From: Methylocapsa aurea
GTDB lineage: Bacteria > Pseudomonadota > Alphaproteobacteria > Rhizobiales > Beijerinckiaceae
Direction of reading: 5' to 3'
DNA: 64,000 nucleotides
NCBI RefSeq assembly: GCF_000746085.1
Contig: NZ_JQKO01000013.1
Span: forward strand, 87,150 to 151,149
Shown in pieces: positions 45,411 through 55,092 of the stretch (position 1 is its first letter; each line of letters opens with the position of its first letter). The notes under the pieces are model-generated. The model worked only from the letters and a program-made list of their open reading frames with translations. It did not search any database and was not told the origin of the DNA. The position numbers were made by a program, and so were the translations under genes.

Positions 45411-45926
45411 TTAAATCGACGGATCGCCGCCCGGCGCGCGCCCTTGCTGGCTGCGCCGCTCGTTCATGAACCGGTCGAATTCCTCGCGGTCCCTGGCGCG
45501 GCGGAGATTTTCCATGAATTCGGCGAATTCGCGTTCGGCCTGAACGAGCTTTTGGCGCTCCTCTTCGAGCCGCGCGAGTTCGGCGGCGCGCCAGTCGTCA
45601 AAGGCGAGATTGCCGGTGGAGCTAAAGCCGCGCCACGGATGCGCCCCAGCGCCCCAGCGGCCAGATCCGCAAGCCCAGCCCCAGTTTGATCTATTTTCCC
45701 ATTTTTCCCGCCCAAAGGTGATGATATCGCCCTCGTAACCCGATTTTTTCTGCCAGAACTTCCAGACGAGGATTCCAAGACCGATCGGCCAATAGACGAT
45801 GAAGCCCAGAACCATCGCGAGAATTTCGACAGGCTTCCAATGGCCGGGCCGGCATCCGCGCCGGCCTGGCCCCGCATCTTCTCGTTCCGCAAACGGCTGG
45901 TAGGGCCTTCCCGTGTCAGCGCTCAT
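45411..45926 (-). CDS. DUF2852 membrane protein
   Basis: The product (171 residues from ATG 45926) has one clear membrane segment near the N-terminus (WKPVEILAMVLGFIVYWPIGL) followed by a Gly/Trp-rich stretch and a long charged helix (ELARLEEERQKLVQAEREF, then MENLRRARDREEFDRFMNER). This is the DUF2852 layout, a small family found almost only in Alphaproteobacteria and without known function. GGAG 9 bases upstream supports 45926; two earlier in-frame ATG/GTG triplets are less likely. It is a single gene between repeats. Confidence 0.82.
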   Translation of the reverse strand: MSADTGRPYQPFAEREDAGPGRRGCRPGHWKPVEILAMVLGFIVYWPIGLGILVWKFWQKKSGYEGDIITFGREKWENRSNWGWACGSGRWGAGAHPWRGFSSTGNLAFDDWRAAELARLEEERQKLVQAEREFAEFMENLRRARDREEFDRFMNERRSQQGRAPGGDPSI

Positions 45927-46075
45927 AAAAGTCCGCTCCATGATGACGCAAGGCCGAAGCGATGCGGCGCCAGATGGCGCGGATAAGATATGGGTTCTCA
46001 ATTTGGTTCTTCGAGCCGGCCGGGATCAACTTCTCGCGAGGCTTTATGGTTGTCGCGAGGCCTTGGCGCGTCGCC

Positions 46076-46191
46076 TAGAGCGGGATGCGAAAAAGTGGAC
46101 TCCGGTTTTTCGCGTCAAATCCCGCTCTCTTCTCAACAATAGATCACGTTTCATGCTTTTGGATGTTTCCATCTAAAAGCATCGCGATCTA
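46076..46191. repeat. Two-module palindromic repeat (B + degenerate C)
   Basis: Module B (46076-46128) and a mutated module C (46139-46191) repeat the arrangement at 20811-20922. The C stem here has several mismatches. Its outer end gives the TAG stop codon of suhB. Confidence 0.88.
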
Positions 46192-46980
46192 AGCCGCCTT
46201 GATAAGATCCAAAAGATTGCGATGCATCACGTCATTGCCGGCGCAGATCGAGCCTTTGGCCAGCATGTCCTGGCCGCCGTCTGCGTCGGTCACGAAGCCG
46301 CCCGCCTCCTTGATGATGACGATTCCGGCGGCGATGTCCCAGGCCTGCAGGTTGCGCTCCCAGAACCCATCATAGCTGCCCGAGGCGACGAAACAAAGAT
46401 CGAGGGCCGCCGCGCCGAGCCGGCGGATATTGCCGGCGCGCGCCATGACCGATGCGAATTCGGCCTTGAATCGCGGGTGCTCCTTGGCCTTGCCGATGTG
46501 GGGAATGCCGCAGCCGATCAGGGCGTCGGCCATGTCGCGCCGCGCCGCCACCCGCAGGCGGCGGTTGTTGTAATAGGCCCCTTGGCCCTTTTCGGCGATG
46601 AACATGTCGTCATTGGCCGGATTATAGACCAGGCCGGCGACGATCTGCCCTTCCCGCGCGAGGCCGATCGAAATCGCGAAGATCGGCAGCCCGTGCAGGA
46701 AATTGGTGGTGCCGTCGAGCGGATCGATGAACCAGGTGTGGCTCTTGTCAGCGCCTTCGACCGCGCCGCCTTCCTCGAGCACGAAGCCATAGCCGGGCCG
46801 GGCCTTGGTCAATTCCTCGAATAGAATCTTTTCGGCCTTGCGATCGGCCGCGGAGACAAAATCGCCTGGGCCTTTCACCGAGACCTGCAGATTCTCCACC
46901 TCGCCGAAGTCGCGCTTCAGGCCGCGCCCGGCCTTGAGCGCGGCGGCGGTCATCACATTCATAAGGGCGGATCTGATCAT
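46189..46980 (-). CDS. suhB: Inositol-1-monophosphatase family protein (SuhB-like)
   Basis: This Mg2+-dependent phosphatase family hydrolyses inositol-1-phosphate and similar sugar phosphates; SuhB also assists rRNA antitermination in some bacteria. The 263 residues contain the metal motifs VSAADRKAEKILFEEL, LEEGG, FIDPLDGTTNFLHGLP (Asp-Pro-Leu-Asp-Gly-Thr) and the C-terminal NLQAWDIAAGIVIIKEAGG. It begins 2 bases after the efp stop, so efp and suhB are co-translated. The TAG stop is provided by a repeat module, with two alanines (KAA) as the last residues. Confidence 0.93.
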   Translation of the reverse strand: MIRSALMNVMTAAALKAGRGLKRDFGEVENLQVSVKGPGDFVSAADRKAEKILFEELTKARPGYGFVLEEGGAVEGADKSHTWFIDPLDGTTNFLHGLPIFAISIGLAREGQIVAGLVYNPANDDMFIAEKGQGAYYNNRRLRVAARRDMADALIGCGIPHIGKAKEHPRFKAEFASVMARAGNIRRLGAAALDLCFVASGSYDGFWERNLQAWDIAAGIVIIKEAGGFVTDADGGQDMLAKGSICAGNDVMHRNLLDLIKAA

Positions 46981-46982
46981 AT

Positions 46983-47549
46983 TTAGTCCGCCCGACGCAT
47001 ATAGGTGACTTCGTTGGTGTCGACGACGATCCGCTCGCCGGCTTCAATAAAGACCGGCACGAGCACGCGCAGGCCGTTTTCGAGCTTCGCCGGCTTATAG
47101 GACGAGGTCGCAGTCTGGCTCCGCACGACGGGATCGGCCTCGACGATTTGCAGCGTGACATAGGCCGGGAGCTTGATGCTGATCGGCCGGGCCTCGTGCA
47201 TTTGCAGCGTGACCTTCATCCCATCCTGCAGGAAGGCGGCGCGTTCGCCGACCCAATCGGATGCGAGCTCGATCTGCTCGTAGCTTTCGAGATCCATGAA
47301 GACGAGGCTCTCGCCCTGCGCATAGAGAAAGCTGAAATCCTTGAGTTCGAGATCGATCGCCTCGACCGTCGCGTCGGAGCGGAAACGCTCGTTGAGCTTG
47401 CGCCCGTCGATGAGGTTTTTCAGCTCGACCTGATTGAAGGCGCCGCCTTTTCCAGGCTTCACCGCATTGGTTTTCACCGCGACCCAGAGGCCGCCATCAT
47501 GTTCGATGACGGCGCCGGGCGCGATCTGGTTTCCGTTGATTTTGGGCAT
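46983..47549 (-). CDS. efp: Translation elongation factor P
   Basis: EF-P relieves ribosome stalling at polyproline stretches. The 188 residues show the KOW-like N-domain, central and C-terminal OB domains and the loop KPGKGGAF with Lys34, the residue that is beta-lysylated by EpmA/EpmB where these are present. The C-terminal signature [19 protein letters not shown] is standard. GAGAGG lies just upstream of the ATG. The gene is followed by suhB after 2 bases on the same strand. Polyproline-rich proteins in this window (e.g. PBP1a tail) are plausible clients. Confidence 0.96.
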   Translation of the reverse strand: MPKINGNQIAPGAVIEHDGGLWVAVKTNAVKPGKGGAFNQVELKNLIDGRKLNERFRSDATVEAIDLELKDFSFLYAQGESLVFMDLESYEQIELASDWVGERAAFLQDGMKVTLQMHEARPISIKLPAYVTLQIVEADPVVRSQTATSSYKPAKLENGLRVLVPVFIEAGERIVVDTNEVTYMRRAD

Positions 47550-47731
47550 TGGCCTCTCGTTTCGCTCCGGCGGTCCGGCTTCATGTGCCCGCCCGGCTCG
47601 CGCGCGTCAACCAGGCCGCGACATCGACGCTCGAGAAAAGTCACATGTTACAAACATCGAGGCTAAAATGCCGCGCCGAACCGCTCGAACCAAAGAGCCC
47701 GCACGCCGCCAAAGCGCATTGCAGGCGCCGT

Positions 47732-48772
47732 TCAATTCAGGCGCGCGACGACGACGAGGCGTCTAATCTCACCCTTTTCATACGCCTGCAAGAATGCGTT
47801 GTAGTTCCTAAACGATACGCATCCGTTCGAATCGCCGTTCGGGCCGAGCATGTAAGTATGCGCGAGGAGGCCTGTCCGTCCATAAACGCCGCCGCCGCCG
47901 ACCGGCTTCAACCGCAACGCGCGCACTCCGTGGAAAAGCTGCTCGCGCGGAGCAAGCTCGTAGACGCTCGGCGGCGTGGCTCCGCGCATTCGTTCGTTGA
48001 CGTAACGCGGATCGTCCAACCTATCGCCTAGGCCTGAGTGCGCTTCCAATTTCGTTCCATTGGGCAGGTAGACGGTATGCGCTGAGATATCATAAATGGC
48101 GGTCGCTTGATCGAAGCGGGGCGACGGGACGACAGACGCCATTTTTCGCGCATCGTCGACAACGCCATCTTGCGGAGCCGCATATGCGAGGGCCCGGCCC
48201 GAAGGTTGCGGGAAGGAGAAAAGCTTCTCGAAAAATGAGCGATTATCCGGGGCGGCGGTTGGGACGACGCTCCTTCTGTTCTGCTGCGCGAACCGCCGCC
48301 CGGACGCGGGCAATGGACTATGGCTTTCCAACAATCCTAGCTCGGTCGGGCGCGGCACTGGCAAAGGCGCGCTCTCGGCAAGTCGAAGATTGGCCGGCGT
48401 CGCCGCCGATGCGACGTCTTCCGGCTCTGTGGTTGAAGCGGAGGGCGCCGACAGAATTGGCTCAAGGCGCGCTTCAAGCGGAAAGCTTTGCGCAAGCGGA
48501 GCCGGCGCAGAGCCCGAGAGGGCTCTTGGGTCGAATAGCGCGCCATAAGGATTCGAGGCGATAGGATTCGAAGCAAGCCTTGCCGCGGGTTTGGTCGTAG
48601 GCGCTTCAACCGCATGGGGGGCATCTGGACGCACATATAGCGTCCAGAAACCAAACAACATGCTCAAGGCGAGCGTGACGGCGCCCGGAACGATCCGAGC
48701 AAATATGTTCAGAAGCGATCGACCGCGCTTTAATGGAGCCAAGTCATGTGACGTATCGATCCAGTGCGTCAT
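47732..48772 (-). CDS. DUF2778 (Tlde1-like) murein-active protein with N-terminal membrane anchor
   Basis: The product (346 residues from ATG 48772) has an N-terminal membrane helix (VPGAVTLALSMLFGFWTLYV), a ~170-residue Pro/Ser-rich linker and a C-terminal DUF2778 domain: ATAIYDISAHTVYLPNGTKL, LEAHSGLGDRLDDP, HTYMLGPNGDSNGCVSFRNY. The last motif holds the His...Ser-x-Gly-Cys site of L,D-transpeptidase-like enzymes; the same domain occurs in the T6SS toxin Tlde1. In Hyphomicrobiales anchored copies are chromosomal and probably act on the cell's own peptidoglycan. No immunity gene or T6SS gene is adjacent. The frame opens at 48913 but the first 47 codons have no export signal or ribosome-binding site. 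Confidence 0.8.
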   Translation of the reverse strand: MTHWIDTSHDLAPLKRGRSLLNIFARIVPGAVTLALSMLFGFWTLYVRPDAPHAVEAPTTKPAARLASNPIASNPYGALFDPRALSGSAPAPLAQSFPLEARLEPILSAPSASTTEPEDVASAATPANLRLAESAPLPVPRPTELGLLESHSPLPASGRRFAQQNRRSVVPTAAPDNRSFFEKLFSFPQPSGRALAYAAPQDGVVDDARKMASVVPSPRFDQATAIYDISAHTVYLPNGTKLEAHSGLGDRLDDPRYVNERMRGATPPSVYELAPREQLFHGVRALRLKPVGGGGVYGRTGLLAHTYMLGPNGDSNGCVSFRNYNAFLQAYEKGEIRRLVVVARLN

Positions 48773-49339
48773 TCGTCCCGCTCTCGAAGAGATTTCGTTT
48801 CGCGGCGCCTGTCGGTCGCCAGCGTAATTTGCGGATGGATGCGCGATCAAACACGCCGGCTGCGTAGGAATCGTCTGCCCGCCTTTCAACCATCCGCACA
48901 AGGAGCTGCGCATCCTTGTTGCAGCCAGATTGGGGCGAATTTTAGTTAAATTCCGATGAATGAGTATTTTGCGCCGATCGCGGGGCGATCGGCGAAGCGG
49001 GCTACAGCCTTCGAAAAGGCTGGGCGTCGGCCGCGACGCCTTCGGCGAAATTCAGCGGTCCAGGAAAGCCGAGCGGAACCTTCGAGCCGAGGCTGCGGCC
49101 ATTACCACGAAGGGCCGCCACCATCAAACGCTTGAATCGATCGGCGCAAGCATGAGCGATCAGAAGCCCTCATGGTGAGGAGCGCCTGTAAGACGCGTCT
49201 CGAACCACGAGGGCGTCATGCGTCAAAGCCAACAGAGCGCTCCCTCGTGCTTCGAGACGCGAGCTTTGCTCGCTCCTCAGCATGAGGAAGCTCGGAGCGG
49301 TTACGGAGGGAGGATTTATTCGCGGACAAACCTGAACCC
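48773..49339. other. Intergenic stretch with a ~120-bp imperfect inverted repeat
   Basis: No gene is evident. The right part (49167-49287) is a repeat described separately; the left part (48960-49160) contains only short frames without start signals. Confidence 0.5.
49167..49287. repeat. Imperfect inverted repeat of the 'cctcatg...catgagg' kind
   Basis: The left arm begins ccctcatggtgaggagcg and holds gcgtctcgaaccacgaggg. The right arm reads cctcgtgcttcgagacgc and ends cgctcctcagcatgagg. The arms are complementary with a few gaps over ~45 bases each. It is unrelated to the CTAG-ended cassettes elsewhere in the window and resembles a common dispersed repeat of Hyphomicrobiales. It lies 3' of dnaN. 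Confidence 0.8.
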
Positions 49340-50458
49340 TCACACCCGCATTGGCATCAACACATAGAGCGCGCTGGCGCCTTCGCGGTCCTGCACGAGG
49401 GTTGGCGAGCCGGGATCGGCGAGTTTGAACAACGCCGTGTCGCTGTCGAGCTGTTCGGTGATGTCGAGGAGGTAGCGGGCGTTGAAGCCAATATCCATCG
49501 GCGCGGCATCGTAATCGACGTCGAGTTCCTCGACCGCCGAGCCGGAATCCGGATTGGTCACCGACAAGGTCAGCTTGCCCTCCGCAACGGCAAGTTTCAC
49601 CGCGCGGCCGCGTTCCGAGGAAATTGTCGAGACCCGATCGACCGCGGCGGCGAAAGGCCCGCGATCGACGACGAGGCGCTTGTCATTGCCCGAGGGGATG
49701 ACGCGCATATAGTCTGGAAAAGTGCCGTCGATCAGCTTCGAGGTCAGCACCACATCCCCAAAGGTAAAGCGCACCTTCGTCGTCGAGATTTCGACGCGGA
49801 CTTCCTGGGCCGGATCCTCGACGAGTTTCAGCACCTCGGCCACGGCCTTGCGCGGCACGATGACGCCGGGCATGCCGACCGCCCCCTTGGGAGCGGGAAT
49901 ATCGATGCGGGCGAGCCGGTGCCCGTCGGTGGCGACGGCGCGCAGCATGACATGGCCTTCGACATCGGCGGCGTGCAAGAATATGCCATTGAGATAATAG
50001 CGCGTCTCTTCGGTTGAAATCGCGAACTGGGTCTTTTCGATCAGCCGCTTCAGATCGCCGGCGCCAAGGCTGAAATCATGGCTGAAATCGCCGGCGGCGA
50101 GATCGGGAAAATCGCTTTCCGGCAGAGCCTGGAGATTGAACCGCGAGCGGCCGGAGCGCAGCTGCAATTGGCCGCCCTCGCCATTTGCGTCGAGCGAGAC
50201 CTGGGCGCCATCGGGCAGCTTGCGAACGATGTCATAGAGGATATGGGCGGGAAGCGTGGTCGCGCCGGGGAAGCCGACATCGGCGGGAAGGCGCTCGGTC
50301 ACTTCGAGGTCGAGATCGGTCGCCTTCAGAAGCAGGGATTGGCCGTCCGCCCGCAGCAGGACATTCGAGAGGATCGGAATCGTATTGCGGCGCTCCACCA
50401 CGCGATGCACGTGGCCGAGCGACTTCAACAGGGCCGCTCGTTCGAGAGTGACTTTCAT
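49340..50458 (-). CDS. dnaN: DNA polymerase III beta sliding clamp
   Basis: The ring-shaped clamp that holds polymerase III on DNA. Starting at ATG 50458 the product has 372 residues, the standard length, with MKVTLERAALLKSLGHVHRV at the start, three repeated clamp domains (e.g. RYYLNGIFLHAADVEGHVML) and the typical end GSPTLV...ALYVLMPMRV. The open frame continues 64 codons further upstream without homology, so the longer start is rejected. Neither dnaA nor recF/gyrB is adjacent, and a PBP1a gene is divergent upstream, so the common dnaA-dnaN-recF order is broken here. Confidence 0.96.
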   Translation of the reverse strand: MKVTLERAALLKSLGHVHRVVERRNTIPILSNVLLRADGQSLLLKATDLDLEVTERLPADVGFPGATTLPAHILYDIVRKLPDGAQVSLDANGEGGQLQLRSGRSRFNLQALPESDFPDLAAGDFSHDFSLGAGDLKRLIEKTQFAISTEETRYYLNGIFLHAADVEGHVMLRAVATDGHRLARIDIPAPKGAVGMPGVIVPRKAVAEVLKLVEDPAQEVRVEISTTKVRFTFGDVVLTSKLIDGTFPDYMRVIPSGNDKRLVVDRGPFAAAVDRVSTISSERGRAVKLAVAEGKLTLSVTNPDSGSAVEELDVDYDAAPMDIGFNARYLLDITEQLDSDTALFKLADPGSPTLVQDREGASALYVLMPMRV

Positions 50459-50691
50459 GGGGCGGTCCAATCGGGTTTCTGTTCGGTCCGTCTCGCGGGT
50501 AAGCTTGGCGGTCGCGGGCTGGGGGCGAGACTTTGGCGCGGCTGCGGCTAAATCGCAAGCGGCCGGTGGCTTTGAAAAAGCGATTTCAGGGGATTTGAGC
50601 TTCAAGGAGCCAACCGCGGCCCCTCTGCCCGGCAATCCTTCAACGCTCATCTCGAAGGTTTTTACCTGCCCTTAAACCGTCAATATTAAGA

Positions 50692-52986
50692 TTGAAGCAC
50701 GGCGGCGGCAAGCGCAGGTCCAGTCTGGCGCGAGAGGCGGCGCGAGGGATGGCGAATGTGTCTTATCACGGCGGCGGCGCGCGGGGCATGATGGAGCGCA
50801 GGACGGCCGGGCGCCGGGAGCCGAACGCGCGGGCTGCCACGCCGGACAAGGGCGCCGATAATGCGGGAGCGCAGCGCCGCCCAGGCAAAAAGCGCGCGCG
50901 AAAAAGGCGCCGCCCTTTCTGGCTCGGTCTGCTTTATTGGTGCGCCACGATGTGCGTGTGGATCGCCGTGGCCGGCGCCGGCATTGTCGCCTATCACGCC
51001 GCCAAATTGCCGCCGATCGACGCGCTCGCCGTGCCGAAACGGCCGCCGAACATCGCAATTCTCGCCGAGAATGGGGCGCTTCTCGCCAATCGCGGCGATA
51101 CCGGCGGCGCCGCCATCAAAATCGCCGACCTGCCGCCCTATGTGCCCAAGGCCTTCATTGCGATCGAGGATCGCCGCTTTTATTCACATCGCGGCATCGA
51201 TCCTCTCGGCATCCTGCGCGCCCTCACCCGCAATCTTTCGGGCGGGGCCATGCAGGGCGGCTCGACGCTGACGCAGCAACTCGCCAAGAACCTCTTTCTA
51301 ACCCAGGAACGGACCGCCTCCCGCAAGATCCAGGAGGCGATCCTGGCGCTCTGGCTCGAGCATCGCTATTCGAAAAATCAGATTCTCGAGCTTTATCTGA
51401 ACCGCGTCTATTTCGGGTCCGGCGCCTATGGCGTCGATGCGGCGGCGCTGAAATATTTCGGCCATGGCGCGCGCCATCTCACGCTGCCCGAAGCCGCCGC
51501 GCTCGCCGGGCTGATGAAGGCGCCGACGAAGCTTGCGCCGAACCGGAATCCGACCGGAGCAAGCGCCCGCGCGGGGCTGGTCGTCGAGGCGATGGTCCAG
51601 GAGGGATTCATCACCGACGCGATGGCTATGCTCGCGCTCAGCCATCCGGCGCAGGCCGTCCATGAACAGGGCGCCGGCTCGGTCAATTACGCCGCCGATT
51701 ACGTAATGGATGTCCTCGACGACACGGTCGGCGCGATCGACGAAGACATCGTCGTCTCGACGACACTCAGCCCGGCGCTTCAGGCCGCGGCGGAAAAGGC
51801 GCTTGGCGACGAACTCGATCTCAAAGGCTCAAAATTCGGCGTCAGCCAGGGCGCCCTTGTCGCGATCGACCCCGATGGCGCGATCAAGGCGCTCGTCGGC
51901 GGCCGCAATTACGCCGACAGCCAGTTCAACCGGGCCGTCGCCGCCAAACGGCAGCCGGGCTCGGCGTTCAAGCCTTTCGTCTATCTCGCCGCGCTGGAGC
52001 GAGGCCTCACTCCGGCATCGCTGCGCGAGGATGCTCCGGTTAATGTGAAAGGCTGGCAGCCGGAAAATTACGGGCATGAATATTTCGGCCCGGTCACGCT
52101 GACTAAGGGCTTGGCGCTATCGCTGAACACCGTGGCGGTGCGGCTTGGCGTCGAAGTCGGCCCCAAAGCGGTCATCAATGCCGCGCATCGCCTTGGCGTC
52201 GCCTCGGAGCTGACCCCAAACGCCTCGATCGCGCTCGGCACCAGCGAAGTGACGCCGCTCGAACTCGTCGCCGCCTATGCGCCCTTCGCCAATGGCGGCA
52301 TCGGCGTCCAGGCGCAAATCATCGCCAAAGTGAAAACCGCCGCCGCCGGCAAGCTGATCTATCAGCGCCGGGGCGCCAGCAACGGCCGGGTCGTCGATCC
52401 GACCTATGTGTCGATGATGAACGCAATGATGCAAGAAACCTTGCTGACCGGCACCGCCCGCAAGGGAGACGTGCCGGGCTGGCAAGCGGCGGGCAAGACC
52501 GGCACCAGCCAGGATTGGCGCGACGCCTGGTTCATCGGCTATACGAGCCATCTCGTCGCCGGGGTCTGGCTCGGCAATGACGACAATTCGCCGACAAAAA
52601 AGGCCTCGGGCGGAACCCTCCCGGTCGAGATTTGGTCGAATTTCATGCATTTCGCGCATCAAGGCGTCCCGCCGCAGCCGCTCCCCGGCGGGATCTGGCG
52701 CGGCGGCGCTCCGCAAGACGCCAGTCCGGCGTGGCCAGGCGCGCCCTCCGCGATCAATGTTCCCTCGCGCCCGATGGCGCCAGCTTTCTCCGGCGAAGCG
52801 CGGGTCGTTGGCGACGAGCTCCGTCCCTCCGGCCCACCCGCGACGGTCTATCACGCGGCGCCGACAGAGACCAGCAGCCAAAGGCTCGTGCCGCCGGGAT
52901 TGATCCCGAACGTAGGCGAGCCGGCGCGCCCTCGCGGCGCGCCTCCGCATGAGCGCAATTTCTTCGATGCGCTGTTTGGGGGGTAG
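50692..52986 (+). CDS. Bifunctional penicillin-binding protein 1A (transglycosylase/transpeptidase)
   Basis: It polymerises and cross-links peptidoglycan at the inner membrane. The order is: a basic cytoplasmic tail (KKRARKRRRPF), a membrane helix (~residues 80-102), a GT51 domain with the catalytic Glu in AIEDRRFYSHRGIDPLGI and GGSTLTQQLAKNLFL, and a transpeptidase domain with Ser in RQPGSAFKPF (SxxK), SLNT (SxN) and KTGTS. A Pro/Ala-rich C-terminal tail of ~90 residues follows. The start is uncertain: the TTG at 50692 is annotated, but ATG 50749 is possible since the first residues are unstructured. It is divergent from dnaN. Confidence 0.94.
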   Translation: MKHGGGKRRSSLAREAARGMANVSYHGGGARGMMERRTAGRREPNARAATPDKGADNAGAQRRPGKKRARKRRRPFWLGLLYWCATMCVWIAVAGAGIVAYHAAKLPPIDALAVPKRPPNIAILAENGALLANRGDTGGAAIKIADLPPYVPKAFIAIEDRRFYSHRGIDPLGILRALTRNLSGGAMQGGSTLTQQLAKNLFLTQERTASRKIQEAILALWLEHRYSKNQILELYLNRVYFGSGAYGVDAAALKYFGHGARHLTLPEAAALAGLMKAPTKLAPNRNPTGASARAGLVVEAMVQEGFITDAMAMLALSHPAQAVHEQGAGSVNYAADYVMDVLDDTVGAIDEDIVVSTTLSPALQAAAEKALGDELDLKGSKFGVSQGALVAIDPDGAIKALVGGRNYADSQFNRAVAAKRQPGSAFKPFVYLAALERGLTPASLREDAPVNVKGWQPENYGHEYFGPVTLTKGLALSLNTVAVRLGVEVGPKAVINAAHRLGVASELTPNASIALGTSEVTPLELVAAYAPFANGGIGVQAQIIAKVKTAAAGKLIYQRRGASNGRVVDPTYVSMMNAMMQETLLTGTARKGDVPGWQAAGKTGTSQDWRDAWFIGYTSHLVAGVWLGNDDNSPTKKASGGTLPVEIWSNFMHFAHQGVPPQPLPGGIWRGGAPQDASPAWPGAPSAINVPSRPMAPAFSGEARVVGDELRPSGPPATVYHAAPTETSSQRLVPPGLIPNVGEPARPRGAPPHERNFFDALFGG

Positions 52987-53114
52987 CGCCGCAGCGGATC
53001 TTGCCCCATGCGCCAACCTTGCCGCCACGGTTTTCGAGGCGTATCTCGAAGCTGCCGCCAACGCTCGCAATCCGTCGTCCTGGAGCGGGGCGGCGGGGCG
53101 AAGAGGAGGACGCG

Positions 53115-53507
53115 ATGTCGCCGCTCACGCTGTTTCTGGCCAAATTGATCGGGCTACTGTTTCTTATTTTTTCTGCGTCTATGGCGCTGAAGAAGCGCGA
53201 CATGGTTGCGACGGCGAGCGCGCTGGTGCGCGATCGAGGCCTGATCCTCTTAGGCGGCTCGATAAATCTCATCGCTGGCTTGGCGATCGTTCTCGCCCAT
53301 AACGTCTGGAGCGGCGGCGTGCTGACCGTCGTCGTCACGCTGGTTGGCTGGTTGCTTCTGCTGCGCGGCGTGATCTTGCTTTTCACGCCGTCAGACAAGC
53401 TTGTCGCCTATTACGAAGCGATGCGCCTCGATCAGAACTATTACGTCTATCTGACGATCACTCTTGTGATCGGTCTTTACCTATCTATTGCTGGCTTTGC
53501 CGGATAG
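53115..53507 (+). CDS. Small four-helix membrane protein of unknown function
   Basis: The product (130 residues from ATG 53115, with GGAGG 5 bases upstream) consists almost entirely of four hydrophobic segments: LFLAKLIGLLFLIFSASM, GSINLIAGLAIVLAH, VVVTLVGWLLLLRGVILLF and YLTITLVIGLYLSIAGFAG. A conserved-looking loop SDKLVAYYEAMRLDQNYYV joins the last two. No family name is recognised with certainty. It lies 128 bases after PBP1a on the same strand and is convergent with pyk. Confidence 0.7.
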   Translation: MSPLTLFLAKLIGLLFLIFSASMALKKRDMVATASALVRDRGLILLGGSINLIAGLAIVLAHNVWSGGVLTVVVTLVGWLLLLRGVILLFTPSDKLVAYYEAMRLDQNYYVYLTITLVIGLYLSIAGFAG

Positions 53508-53526
53508 GCAACGAACGCGGAGCTCC

Positions 53527-54954
53527 TCAGCCAGCATCCGCATCGACGAAGGCGATCCGGACCATGTTGGTCGCCCCCGGCGACCCGAACGGAACCCCTG
53601 CGACGATGATGATCCGGTCGCCTTTTTGGGCAAAACCCTCCAGGGCGGCGAATTTGACGGCGCGATCCGCCATGTCGTCGACATCGAGCGCATCCTGGGT
53701 GACGACCGAATGCACGCCCCAGACGACGGCGAGGCGGCCGGCCGTCTCGCGATTGGGCGTGAGGGCGAGGATCGGCGCCTCTGGTCGCTCGCGGGCGATC
53801 CGCAAGGCGGTCGAACCCGATGAGGTCCAGGCGACGATCGCTTTCAAATCCAGCGTTTCGGCGACATTGCGAGCGGCGTTGGCGATGGCGTCGGCGCCGG
53901 TCGCCTCGGGCGTCGCGCGCTGCGCATTGATGATGCCGCGGTAATAGGCGTCGCGCTCGACCTCTTCCGCGATCTTATTCATGGTCGCGACCGCCTCCAC
54001 CGGATATTGTCCGGCAGCGCTTTCCGCCGACAGCATGACCGCATCAGCGCCCTCGAAGACGGCGGTGGCGACGTCCGAGACCTCGGCCCGCGTCGGCACC
54101 GGCGCGGTGATCATGGACTCCAGCATTTGCGTCGCGACGACGACCGGCTTGCCGAGCCGGCGCGCGGTGCGGTTGATGCGCTTTTGCAGGCCCGGCACTT
54201 TCTCGAGCGGCATTTCGACGCCGAGATCGCCGCGCGCGACCATCAATCCATCCGAAACTTCGACGATTTCATCGAGCCGCGAAATCGCCTGCGGCTTTTC
54301 GATCTTCGACATCACCAGCGCCCGCCCGCGGGTCAGCTTTTTGACTTCGACGACATCCTCTGGCCGCTGCACGAAGGAAACCGCGACCCAATCGACGCCC
54401 GCCTCCAGGCCGGCTTCAAGGTCGGCGCGGTCCTTCTCGGTCATCGGCGATACCGGAATTTCGGTATCGGGCAGGCTCACGCCCTTGCGATTGGAAATCT
54501 CGCCCGCGACATCGACGATCGCTTCGGCGCGCGTTGCATCGGCCGCGACGACATGAAGCCGCACCTTGCCGTCATCGACGAGCAGCGTATGGCCCGGCTC
54601 CAAGGCCCGGAGAATTTCAGGATGGGGAAGGCAAACGCGGTTTTGATCGCCTAAAGTCGGATCGGAATCGAGCGTGAAGGTCGCGCCCTTGGCGAGCTTG
54701 ATGGCGCGGTCCTTGAACGCGCCAATCCGCAGCTTCGGACCTTGAAGATCGAGCAGAATGCCGATCGGACGTCCGAACTCCTCCTCCACCGCGCGGATCA
54801 TGCGCACCTGTTCGCGCATCTGATCATGCGCCGCGTGGCTCATGTTGATGCGAAACAAGTCGGCGCCCGCCTGAAACAAGGCGGCGAGGATCGCTTGGCT
54901 CGCCGAAGCCGGCCCAATGGTCGCAATGATCTTGCACCGACGCAACCGCCGCAT
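53527..54954 (-). CDS. pyk: Pyruvate kinase
   Basis: It converts phosphoenolpyruvate and ADP to pyruvate and ATP. The 475 residues contain the family blocks CKIIATIGPASASQAILAAL, FRINMSHA, LLDLQGPKLRIG, the catalytic-lysine signature ALVMSKIEKPQAISRLDEIV, MVARGDLGVEMPLEKVP and VVVATQMLESMITAPVPTRA. The start has a GAGG site 5 bases upstream. It is a single gene, followed on its 3' side by the small membrane-protein gene in opposite orientation; a palindromic repeat lies upstream (54976-55092). Confidence 0.96.
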   Translation of the reverse strand: MRRLRRCKIIATIGPASASQAILAALFQAGADLFRINMSHAAHDQMREQVRMIRAVEEEFGRPIGILLDLQGPKLRIGAFKDRAIKLAKGATFTLDSDPTLGDQNRVCLPHPEILRALEPGHTLLVDDGKVRLHVVAADATRAEAIVDVAGEISNRKGVSLPDTEIPVSPMTEKDRADLEAGLEAGVDWVAVSFVQRPEDVVEVKKLTRGRALVMSKIEKPQAISRLDEIVEVSDGLMVARGDLGVEMPLEKVPGLQKRINRTARRLGKPVVVATQMLESMITAPVPTRAEVSDVATAVFEGADAVMLSAESAAGQYPVEAVATMNKIAEEVERDAYYRGIINAQRATPEATGADAIANAARNVAETLDLKAIVAWTSSGSTALRIARERPEAPILALTPNRETAGRLAVVWGVHSVVTQDALDVDDMADRAVKFAALEGFAQKGDRIIIVAGVPFGSPGATNMVRIAFVDADAG

Positions 54955-54975
54955 TGAAGCCTCGCCAACTGAATT

Positions 54976-55092
54976 CTAGAGCATGTTCTTAAGAAAGTTG
55001 ATCGACTTTTTTGATCAGAACATGCTCCAACTCATTGAATCTGAGCGATTCCTTTTCGATCAGATGACTCCATCCGATCGGGAAACGCTCTA
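54976..55092. repeat. Composite palindromic repeat between pyk and the DUF1036 gene
   Basis: It has two hairpins. The first is tagagcatgttcttaag ... agaacatgctcca (54976-55030, with ttgatcgactttttt inside). The second is gattccttttcgatcag ... ccgatcgggaaacgctctag. The final CTAG contains the TAG stop codon of the DUF1036 gene. Confidence 0.88.

Noticed and set aside
48773..50691. Replication origin near dnaN
   Set aside because: No dnaA, no cluster of DnaA boxes and no AT-rich unwinding region were visible.
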